Of a DNA stretch of 16,575 bases, positions 6,353 through 14,304 are shown piece after piece. How positions within the stretch are numbered: the first letter of the stretch is position 1; every line of letters starts with the position of its first letter. The notes under the pieces were generated by a model. It ran no database searches, was not told the origin of the DNA, and worked only from the letters and a program-made list of their open reading frames with translations. Position numbers and translations under genes: made by a program. The DNA comes from Gallionellaceae bacterium UBA5126 (GTDB lineage Bacteria > Pseudomonadota > Gammaproteobacteria > Burkholderiales > Gallionellaceae), in assembly GCA_002414205.1 (NCBI GenBank), contig DHYQ01000072.1, positions 1-16,575 on the forward strand, in the 5' to 3' direction.

Positions 6353-8888
6353 TACAGATATCGTCTTTTTTAGAACGGCCTTGCGTAATGATCGCAAGGC
6401 GTTGGAAGATGCTTTTTTACAATTTGGTAAAGCCCCTCGATTGCTGCGGGCGCATAGTCGTTTGATAGATCGCTATCTGCGGCAGGTGTGGTTATGGCTG
6501 GAAATGCCGTGTCAACTCTCGTTGGTTGCCGTTGGTGGTTATGGCCGGGGTGAGTTGTATCCAAAATCAGACATTGATCTGTTGATCTTGCTGGATCAGG
6601 AGCCCGATGATTTTATTCGGGCGAAATTGCAGCAAATTATCGGCGTGTTGTGGGATATTGGTATGGAAGTTGGGCACAGTATTCGTACTATTGCCCAGTG
6701 CATTAGTGAATCCGTCGATATCACAGTGCAGACGAATTTATTGGAAGCGCGATATTTGGTGGGAAATATCGCGCTTTTTCAATCCATGAATGCTGCTTTG
6801 CACGCGCATCTAGATCCATGTGCATTTTTTAATGCCAAGCTGGCAGAGCAGCAGCAGCGTCACGGGCGGTGTGTGGAGGCGGATTTCAATCTGGAACCTA
6901 ATTTGAAAGAGGGGCTGGGTGGATTGCGGGATTTGCAAACCATTACCTGGATTAGCCGCGCGGCAGGTTTGGGGACACGTTGGAAAGATTTGGCGCAAGC
7001 AGGACTATTGAGTGATGGCGAGGCACGACAACTTAGTCGGCATGATGCGTTGTTGCAGGTACTACGCATTCGTCTGCATTACCTGGCTAAACGACGTGAA
7101 GACCGATTGTTATTTGAGTATCAGGCGCTATTGGCTGAGCAGATGGGCATTGAGGCATCGGATAATCGCCGTGCCAGTGAACATCTCATGCAGCGTTACT
7201 ATCAGACACGGGCCGCTGTACGGCAATTCAACACAATTTTGCTGCAAAACTTGCGTGATCGATTGTTTTCGCAGATTTTGCCAGAGCACATTTTGAATGA
7301 GCGCTTTAGAACGATAGGTACCCTGCTGGACATTCGTGACGAGCAATTATTTGAGCTGGTACCCAGTGCCATTTTTGAGTTGTTCTACCTGATGCAAAAG
7401 CATCAGTCCCTGACCGATCTAAGTGCGCGCACGTTGCGGGCATTGTGGCGCGCTCAGAGTTTGATTGATAGCCAGTTCCGCCGCAACCCCCTGCACCAGC
7501 ACATGTTCATGCAGATTTTGCAGCATTCATCAGGATTGACGCATGCTTTGCGCCGGATGAATCACTACGGAATATTAGGCGCTTATTTGCCAGCATTTGG
7601 TCGTATCGTTGGTCAAATGCAGCATGATTTGTTTCATGTGTATACCGTAGATGAGCACATTATGATGGTCGTGCGTAATTTGCGTCGTTTTGAAATAGCT
7701 AAACATGCAGATGAAGTTCCTTTGTGTAATCGCTTGATGGCTGATTTTGCTCGCCCATATGTGCTGTATGTGGCGGGGCTGTTTCATGATATTGCCAAGG
7801 GGCGTGGTGGAGATCATGCAGAATTAGGTAAAAAAGATGCGCATAAATTTTGCCGTCGCCATAACATCAGTCGCGACGATACCGATTTGATTGTGTGGCT
7901 AGTAGAGCAACATCTGACTTTATCTGCAACTGCCCAGAAAAAAGATTTGTCCGACCCTGACGTCATTGCAGAGTTTTCGCGTCAAATCAAAAACGATCGC
8001 TATCTTGTCGCACTTTTTCTGCTCACTGTGGCTGATGTGCGTGGCACCAGTCCCAAGGTGTGGAATGCCTGGAAAGGTAAGCTGATGGAAGATCTTTTCT
8101 GGGCGACTCGGCGCTACCTCAGTGATGGAAAATTGGCTAATCAGTTAGAAGAAGCGCAGCAAAAATCACGTACGTTGCTGGAAAATTATCACTTGCTGCC
8201 CAACGTTTATTCTCTGCTTTGGGCGCAATTGGAAGAAGGCTATTTCGTCGATCACCAAGCGGAAGAAATTGCTTGGCACACCTTTTTGTTGGCAGATAAG
8301 GTCAATACCACAGTGCCGGTGGTGAAAGTGCGCATGAGCCCATTAGGGGAGGGCTTGCAGATTTTGGTGTATTGCCCAGATCAGCAGGATCTGTTTGCAC
8401 GGATATGTGATTTTTTTACGCGCATGAATTGCACCATTTTGGATGCCAAAATGTATGTGACACGCCATGGTTATGCTATGGGGAGTTTTCAGATCATGGA
8501 GTTGTTGCAAACTCGCAGCAATTATCTGGATATGATGAAATATATCGAATCCGAGCTGGTGTCGCATATAACAGCCAACAGACCCGTAGTGCTGGCTGCT
8601 GGCGGGCGTGTCAGCCGACAGCTGAAGCATTTTCCTATTCATACCCGTATCAATCTGGAAAAAAAGCCCCTGGGGGTGTATTTGTTGACCATTGTCACCG
8701 GTGATCGTCCTGGCTTATTGGCGCGAATACCACTCATACTCAACAAATATGAGGTTCGTTTGCACCGTGCCAAAATTAACACGCTGGGAGGACGTGCAGA
8801 AGACGTTTTCTGGATTGGTGGAGAAACCTTGAGTCAACCGGAAAAAGCCAGTGCTATGCTGAATGAGTTACTCGAAAAGCTTGGTTAG
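6324..8888 (+). CDS. glnD: Bifunctional PII uridylyltransferase / uridylyl-removing enzyme
   Basis: This 854-residue protein is the nitrogen sensor that uridylylates PII (GlnB/GlnK) when glutamine is low and deuridylylates it when glutamine is high. The nucleotidyltransferase domain has GGYGRGELYP followed by the metal-binding Asp pair D83 and D85 (KSDIDLLIL). The HD hydrolase domain has LFHDIAKGRGGDH with H488/D489. Two C-terminal ACT domains (from about 666 and about 782) are the glutamine-binding region; the second reads PLGVYLLTIVTGDRPGLLARI. The length is close to that of E. coli GlnD (about 890), with a shorter N-terminus. The ATG at 6324 lies inside map, with no good Shine-Dalgarno sequence, so translation is probably coupled to map. 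One oddity: the loop usually read as PGGLRD has Leu at 198 (KEGLGGLRD). The gene ends 11 nt from a convergent gene. Confidence 0.96.
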   Translation: MDALLLPPSNTDIVFFRTALRNDRKALEDAFLQFGKAPRLLRAHSRLIDRYLRQVWLWLEMPCQLSLVAVGGYGRGELYPKSDIDLLILLDQEPDDFIRAKLQQIIGVLWDIGMEVGHSIRTIAQCISESVDITVQTNLLEARYLVGNIALFQSMNAALHAHLDPCAFFNAKLAEQQQRHGRCVEADFNLEPNLKEGLGGLRDLQTITWISRAAGLGTRWKDLAQAGLLSDGEARQLSRHDALLQVLRIRLHYLAKRREDRLLFEYQALLAEQMGIEASDNRRASEHLMQRYYQTRAAVRQFNTILLQNLRDRLFSQILPEHILNERFRTIGTLLDIRDEQLFELVPSAIFELFYLMQKHQSLTDLSARTLRALWRAQSLIDSQFRRNPLHQHMFMQILQHSSGLTHALRRMNHYGILGAYLPAFGRIVGQMQHDLFHVYTVDEHIMMVVRNLRRFEIAKHADEVPLCNRLMADFARPYVLYVAGLFHDIAKGRGGDHAELGKKDAHKFCRRHNISRDDTDLIVWLVEQHLTLSATAQKKDLSDPDVIAEFSRQIKNDRYLVALFLLTVADVRGTSPKVWNAWKGKLMEDLFWATRRYLSDGKLANQLEEAQQKSRTLLENYHLLPNVYSLLWAQLEEGYFVDHQAEEIAWHTFLLADKVNTTVPVVKVRMSPLGEGLQILVYCPDQQDLFARICDFFTRMNCTILDAKMYVTRHGYAMGSFQIMELLQTRSNYLDMMKYIESELVSHITANRPVVLAAGGRVSRQLKHFPIHTRINLEKKPLGVYLLTIVTGDRPGLLARIPLILNKYEVRLHRAKINTLGGRAEDVFWIGGETLSQPEKASAMLNELLEKLG

Positions 8889-8899
8889 TGAGTATGTTC

Positions 8900-11800
8900 T
8901 CAAGCATGTGTTGTTAACTTGGTCATAAAAACTTCAAACTCTCCTGACGGCATAGGGTGTGCGAAGTAATAGCCTTGCGCTTGATTGCATCCTTGATCGT
9001 GTAAAAATGTGGCTTGTTCGTCGGTTTCAACCCCTTCAGCTAGAGTTAAAAATCCCAAGCTGGCGGCCATATTGATAACGGCAGAGACAATGGCGCGATC
9101 GTCGGCATCTTGATTGATGTGCCGGACAAATGACTGATCAATTTTGAGCTTATGTACTTTAAAGCGTTTCAAATAGCTCAGTGACGAATAACCCGTACCA
9201 AAATCATCTATTGAAAGCAAAATTCCGCGTTGATGTAGGCTATCCATAATGGCTACCGCACTGGCGGGATCATCCATAGCCACACTTTCCGTTAACTCCA
9301 GCTCCAATAAATGAGGCGGTATTTTATGCTTGGCTAGAATGGCATCGATTTTTTCAGGTAATTGATGGGTGCGGAACTGGATAGCGGATAAATTTACGGC
9401 CATACAAAGTTCAGGGTAGCCAGCATCAAGCCATGTGCGCAACTGTGCCATGGCGGTATTTAGTACCCATTCACCAATTTGCAGGATTTGCCCGCTATCT
9501 TCGGCAATCGGAATAAATTCTCCGGGCGAAATCCAGCCGAGCTGTGGATGTTGCCAGCGTAGTAATACTTCCATACCGAGTAAGGTGTGATGCGCTAAAT
9601 CGAACTGTGCTTGGTAATGTAAAGCTAATTCCTGTCGTTGGATGGCTTGGCGCAGCGCATTCTCTAATTGCATTTGACGCGAAGAGTAATTGTGCATCTC
9701 TGGTGAATACAGGCTGTATCCGTTGCGCCCATTCTGTTTGGCGCGGTACATGGCCACTTCCGCCGCTTGGAGCAGTGCATCAAAGTTATTGCCATGTTCT
9801 GGATACATTGCGATACCAATGGAGGCCGAGATGCTGAGTTCTTGCGTCTCGATTTGGCAGGGTTGTGACAGGGTGCGCAAAATTTTATCCGCAACGCGTA
9901 ATGCTTCCTCACCTTTTGCTTCCGTGAGGAGTAGCACAAATTCATCACCACCAGTACGCGCCAAGGTGTCATTCTTGCGTATGGTGGCGCGTAGTCGATT
10001 AGACAGTTCAGTCAGTAGTGTGTCGCCACTGCGATGGCCAAGAGTGTCATTAATGTTCTTGAAATGATCTAGGTCAAGATAAAGCAAGGCGAAGTGTCGG
10101 CTGCTTTGTTGCGCCGCCAAAATGGTAGAGGCGGTGCGTTCTTCAATTTGATTCCGATTGGGCAGGGTTGTCAGCGGATCAAAGTTGGAGAGTTGTTGCA
10201 AACTGGCTTCCACGGCTTTCAGGCGGCTTAGATCTTCCTTGATTGCGAGATAGTTACTAATACGTCCATCCGATTGGCGCACTGGCGAAATCATGGTCGA
10301 ATCGTAGTATTCGCTGCCATCCTTGCGGCGGTTGATGAGTTCTCCCCGCCAAGATTGGCCGCTGGTTAAGTGAGCCCACATATTTTCGTACACGCTGGCC
10401 GGCGTTTTGAGTGATTTTAAAAAGCGCGGGTTACGTCCCATGACTTCTTCGCGGCAGTACCCTGTTGTGTTGAGAAAAGCGCTGTTGATATATTGGATGT
10501 TGGCTGCCAGATCGGTGATCATGATAGCGTTATGACTTTGTTCGACTGCTTCCGCCAATAACTGGATTTTTTCACGGTTTTGATGGCGTTCAGTCACATC
10601 TTGAATCGTCCCAATTGCCTGAACGGGCTGACCGTTATGGTCACGTTCTAGTTGCGCACGTACTCGAAGATGGCGGATTTTGTTTGCGCGCAGTATGCGA
10701 TGTTCGGTGTCGAATTCTGCGCCATTTAAGGCAGCTTGCCAGGCATTCATCACAGTTAAGCGGTCTTCTTCGAAAATAAGTTCTGAAAAGACCCGCTCGA
10801 TGTTGATCTCGCTTTGCACAGGTAAACCAAAAATTCGATATGTTTCATCAGACCATTGAACCATGCCGGTGGTCACATCAAGTGTCCAACTCCCCGTTTC
10901 TGCAACCGCTTGTGCACGCCGCAAAATCTCGCTATTTAAATGTAAATCGCGTTGTTGCTGGTGACGTTCAATGGCGAGGGCAGCAAAATAGGCCGCACGT
11001 TGAATGGCTTTTAGTTCTAGTGGTTGTATATCGTGTTGCCGAGTACTGCACATTGTGAAGGCCCCCAATACCTGTTGATGCCGGGATAAAATTGGGATTG
11101 CCCAGGTCGTTTTTAGCTGAAATTGTGCTGAAATTTGATTAAATCCATACCAGAGTGGGTTATTTTCGGTATTGTTGATGAGGGTAGGTAGTGCGGTTAG
11201 AGTAGCTTGGCCGCACGGTGTGATATTGATGGGCAGGTGCTGTATATGTTCTTTGAAATGCGCGGGCAGGCTGGGGGCTGCAACCGTCTCCAAAGTGCCA
11301 TCTTTGGCATGCAGCATGGAGACAAAACAAACCGTGTGACTGAATACCATTTCATAGCTGTGCGCTAAATGGTTTAAAAATTCAGGCAATGGTAGGTCTT
11401 TGCCTAGCTGCTCCAGTACGTTGCGTTCATTGTCGTTCAGAATTTCAAACAGCTTGCGGTCTGTAATGTCCATGGCGGTGCCGATCGCAAATCTTGGCCT
11501 GCCACTAGGGTCGTATTTGACCACTTGGCCTCGGACGTGTAGCCACAGGTTGCGCCCTGTCGCGTGTACTGTGCGGTATTCAACATCTAAGCGTTGCTGT
11601 GAATTTAATGCCAGATCAAGTTGTTCCAAGACGTGCGGACGGTCTTCCGGGTGGATGTTGTTTTGCCATTCTTCCAGACTTTTAGGTGAGGTCTCCTTGT
11701 TTCGGCCTGTGATGGTGTTCAGTGTCTCACTGTAATACAGGCGATTACCCACTACATCCATTTCCCAGAAGCCTAAATGCGCCGCTTCCGCGATCATGTT

Positions 11801-12643
11801 TAGTCGACTGTTGGTTTGATACAGGCTTTGTTCGAGAATTCCTTGGTGTTCATGCAGTTGTTGGTTGAGCAGTGTGCTGGTAATGCGGCCAAGGAGATTG
11901 TGTAGCGTGATGACACCGAGAATGTTTTCCCGATGGTCGATCAGCACAACTTGTTGCCAGTTACGTTCTTGCATCAGTGCCGCAATGGTTGCGACAGATT
12001 GCTGTGCATGGGTTGTTGGCACTGGGCTGATCATGACATCGCCTAAACGCACGTTATCAGGATTTTTCCAGGCGAGTTTGAGCAGGAGGGGGGGGATGTC
12101 TTGCTCGGTCAATATGCCAACTGCCCGTTGTGTTTCGCTGACCAATACATAGCTCACATGTTCAACGAGCATGAGATTGAGCGCGCAGCCGAGCGTTGCA
12201 TCAGGTGATAGGGTCGGGAGCGCCTTGTCGATGAGATGATCCAGTTGTCCTAGTTGACGCAGCACATCGAGCCCCATGTGTTGACGAAAATCTTGTTCAC
12301 TGACAACGCCCAGGATGTGTTGTTGGGTGTCTTCTACAACGAGATGCCGAATATTTTGATTGAGTAGCCAGGTGTAGGCGGTGTTGATATCCATGCTGCT
12401 CGGCGCGCTGAGTAGCGGATGACTCATCACTTCGTGAATCGCTGTGTCCGGCGGTGTGCGGTAATGTAGCAGACGAATGAGATCGTGTTCGGTGACAATA
12501 CCCACGGCACGGTTTGCTTGCATGACCAATAGGGAGGAGCATTGGCTCTGATGCATGTGTAAGACGGCTTCATGCAACGGACAGTCCGGTGGCACTGTCG
12601 TCGGTTGGTGCTGAACAATATCTTGTAGGGTAGGCGTACTCAT
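8900..12643 (-). CDS. CBS-PAS-GAF-PAS-PAS-GGDEF-EAL cyclic-di-GMP protein
   Basis: A 1247-residue protein with no membrane span. In order: four CBS motifs (about 6-60, 70-125, 137-190, 200-255), forming two Bateman modules that in other proteins bind adenine nucleotides; a PAS domain (about 280-398, ending GTAMDITDRK); a GAF domain (about 402-560); PAS (about 575-687); PAS (about 692-808); GGDEF (about 820-975); EAL (about 990-1240). The cyclase motif GGDEF is at 898-902, with inhibitory I-site RKND at 889-892. The phosphodiesterase domain keeps E1025 (EVLLRW), NLSAIQF, ELTES, DDFGTG at 1146-1151, KIDQSFV, EGVET and QGYYFAHPM, so hydrolysis is expected. Both activities look intact, and which dominates cannot be read from sequence. 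The ATG overlaps the upstream stop by 4 nt (ATGA) and has no clear Shine-Dalgarno sequence, indicating translational coupling. The oddity is the T in RTGGDEF where Leu or Phe is usual. Confidence 0.95.
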   Translation of the reverse strand: MSTPTLQDIVQHQPTTVPPDCPLHEAVLHMHQSQCSSLLVMQANRAVGIVTEHDLIRLLHYRTPPDTAIHEVMSHPLLSAPSSMDINTAYTWLLNQNIRHLVVEDTQQHILGVVSEQDFRQHMGLDVLRQLGQLDHLIDKALPTLSPDATLGCALNLMLVEHVSYVLVSETQRAVGILTEQDIPPLLLKLAWKNPDNVRLGDVMISPVPTTHAQQSVATIAALMQERNWQQVVLIDHRENILGVITLHNLLGRITSTLLNQQLHEHQGILEQSLYQTNSRLNMIAEAAHLGFWEMDVVGNRLYYSETLNTITGRNKETSPKSLEEWQNNIHPEDRPHVLEQLDLALNSQQRLDVEYRTVHATGRNLWLHVRGQVVKYDPSGRPRFAIGTAMDITDRKLFEILNDNERNVLEQLGKDLPLPEFLNHLAHSYEMVFSHTVCFVSMLHAKDGTLETVAAPSLPAHFKEHIQHLPINITPCGQATLTALPTLINNTENNPLWYGFNQISAQFQLKTTWAIPILSRHQQVLGAFTMCSTRQHDIQPLELKAIQRAAYFAALAIERHQQQRDLHLNSEILRRAQAVAETGSWTLDVTTGMVQWSDETYRIFGLPVQSEINIERVFSELIFEEDRLTVMNAWQAALNGAEFDTEHRILRANKIRHLRVRAQLERDHNGQPVQAIGTIQDVTERHQNREKIQLLAEAVEQSHNAIMITDLAANIQYINSAFLNTTGYCREEVMGRNPRFLKSLKTPASVYENMWAHLTSGQSWRGELINRRKDGSEYYDSTMISPVRQSDGRISNYLAIKEDLSRLKAVEASLQQLSNFDPLTTLPNRNQIEERTASTILAAQQSSRHFALLYLDLDHFKNINDTLGHRSGDTLLTELSNRLRATIRKNDTLARTGGDEFVLLLTEAKGEEALRVADKILRTLSQPCQIETQELSISASIGIAMYPEHGNNFDALLQAAEVAMYRAKQNGRNGYSLYSPEMHNYSSRQMQLENALRQAIQRQELALHYQAQFDLAHHTLLGMEVLLRWQHPQLGWISPGEFIPIAEDSGQILQIGEWVLNTAMAQLRTWLDAGYPELCMAVNLSAIQFRTHQLPEKIDAILAKHKIPPHLLELELTESVAMDDPASAVAIMDSLHQRGILLSIDDFGTGYSSLSYLKRFKVHKLKIDQSFVRHINQDADDRAIVSAVINMAASLGFLTLAEGVETDEQATFLHDQGCNQAQGYYFAHPMPSGEFEVFMTKLTTHA

Positions 12644-14304
12644 ACCGCAGTTTGAGGGGCAGATAAATGTGGTTGTAAATGACGGGCAAATGGCTCATGA
12701 AAATGGAACGTATTGCCGCCCTTTTCCTTGGCCTCATACATGGCCATATCAGCCCATTTCAGCAGGTCCTCTGCTGAAGTCTGATTGTCGGCGAACATGA
12801 GCACACCAATGCTGGCGCTACAGTAGTGAACAATCGCCTGTTCAGGATGCTGTGGGTGATGCAGATAATAAGGCTCTGCCAATGCGCTGCGTACTTTTTC
12901 GGCAACGATGCCAGCATGATGGCTGGAGATATGCTGATCCATATTTAATTCCCGAATCAACACAATGAACTCGTCACCACCAAAACGTGCCACTGTGTCC
13001 ATTTTTCGGGTGCAATTTTCCAGGCGGTGTGCCACTTCCGCCAGTAGCAAGTCGCCGGTGTCATGACCATGCGAATCATTCAGTGGTTTGAAATTGTCGA
13101 GATCCAGAAACATCAGTGCGCAATAACGACTGGTGCGATGGCTGGTGGCGATGGCTTGCTGCAAGCGATCATTGAACAGGCGTCGGTTAGGGAGTCCGGT
13201 GAGTGCATCGTAGTAGGCTAATTTGCGAATTTGCTGTTCGGCTTGTTTGCGGGCAGAAATGTCTTGAATGACGGAAAAGATGACTTGCTCATTCGGGAGA
13301 TCCAGTCGGACACCATGTAGTTGTACATTGACGCGGTGCCCATCTTTATGCAGATATTCTTTTTCGTAGGGACCGTAGCGTCCGGTATCTCGCAGTGCGT
13401 GTAATTGCGCGAATTCCTGTTGTTCATATTCGTTGGGGGTCAGATCCCAGTAGCTTAACGTGGCATATTCTTCTGCAGCGTATCCAATAATGTTGTACAG
13501 GGCTGGATTTCCCTCGATAAATTTGCCATCGGACATGCGGTTCAGAGCGAGTCCGACTGGCGCTTCTTGGTACAGCATGGCGAGTTTTTCCTGGCTGATG
13601 CGGAGTTGATCTAGGGCGCGGGCCAATTCACGAGTGCGCGCTTCAACCAACTTCTCCACCATTTGTTGCGCATCTTGAGCGGTCTTGTTCGCAACGCTGA
13701 GAGAGACGATTTGGTTAGCAAATCCAGTCATCAGGCGGGTAATGGCAGGTAATTTTTCCTTGCTGACGATGGGAACCTCGGCCAGTGCCTGCAAATAGGC
13801 TTCGCGATCGAATTGATGTTCTTGTTGTTGTTTGACAAAGTGTGCCATATCGGGCTCGTCCAGCAAGAATTGCCCGATAAACAAATTGGCGACATGTTTT
13901 CCATCCAGCATGATAGGTGCCGCGCAATCGGTTAATCCGTTATGGCAGCTATACAAAGCAAATTCCTGGCCTTCCAACATGGCTTGGGCGAGGGTTGTAT
14001 CACTTTTCAGGCAGCGTTGCAGGGTCGCGGGGTGTGCACGGTGAAAGTTCAGGCAAATACGTTGCCAGCGCGAAGACGCCAATACATGCCCATTTAAATC
14101 GATAATGGCGATCGGTACCCCCATGACTTCCAGAAAGCTCTCAAAAATGTCGTTGATTTGAGTGAGATCCAGAGACAGCGTCTGCGTTGGGGCTGTACCG
14201 TCTGGTGGTTGCGAGCGGTTCCAGCCTGCCGATAAGGGGTCTTGCATTTGTCCTGTGTCGGCAGCGCGTATGAATAGAGTGCGCAATGGGGGCATGTTGC
14301 TCAT
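12640..14304 (-). CDS. PocR-PAS-GGDEF diguanylate cyclase
   Basis: A 554-residue predicted soluble protein. The N-terminal third (about 45-205) looks like a PocR sensory domain: cysteines C84, C98, C120 and C127 sit in RICLNF, LQRCLKSD and YSCHNGLTDCAAPI, followed by NLFIGQFL. PocR domains bind small ligands such as hydrocarbon derivatives in the few cases studied. A short coiled coil (about 206-240) and a PAS domain (about 240-352) follow, then GGDEF (about 355-535) with GGDEF at 442-446 and I-site RKMD at 433-436, so an active, product-inhibited cyclase is expected. Start choice: the GAGGA site abuts the first ATG with no spacing, but lies 9 nt from a second in-frame ATG at 14295, which is the better start (551 residues). 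Overlaps at both ends couple it to its neighbours. Confidence 0.92.
   Translation of the reverse strand: MSNMPPLRTLFIRAADTGQMQDPLSAGWNRSQPPDGTAPTQTLSLDLTQINDIFESFLEVMGVPIAIIDLNGHVLASSRWQRICLNFHRAHPATLQRCLKSDTTLAQAMLEGQEFALYSCHNGLTDCAAPIMLDGKHVANLFIGQFLLDEPDMAHFVKQQQEHQFDREAYLQALAEVPIVSKEKLPAITRLMTGFANQIVSLSVANKTAQDAQQMVEKLVEARTRELARALDQLRISQEKLAMLYQEAPVGLALNRMSDGKFIEGNPALYNIIGYAAEEYATLSYWDLTPNEYEQQEFAQLHALRDTGRYGPYEKEYLHKDGHRVNVQLHGVRLDLPNEQVIFSVIQDISARKQAEQQIRKLAYYDALTGLPNRRLFNDRLQQAIATSHRTSRYCALMFLDLDNFKPLNDSHGHDTGDLLLAEVAHRLENCTRKMDTVARFGGDEFIVLIRELNMDQHISSHHAGIVAEKVRSALAEPYYLHHPQHPEQAIVHYCSASIGVLMFADNQTSAEDLLKWADMAMYEAKEKGGNTFHFHEPFARHLQPHLSAPQTAV

Noticed and set aside
8889..8902. TGAG-TATGTT-CTCA stem as terminator for glnD or the cyclase unit
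   Set aside because: A 4-nt stem with no T-run on either strand is too weak to call.
8900..12643. Degenerate EAL domain because the motif reads EVL
   Set aside because: The Ala position varies in active enzymes, and every other catalytic signature (NLSAIQF, ELTES, DDFGTG, KID, EGVET, QGYYF) is intact.
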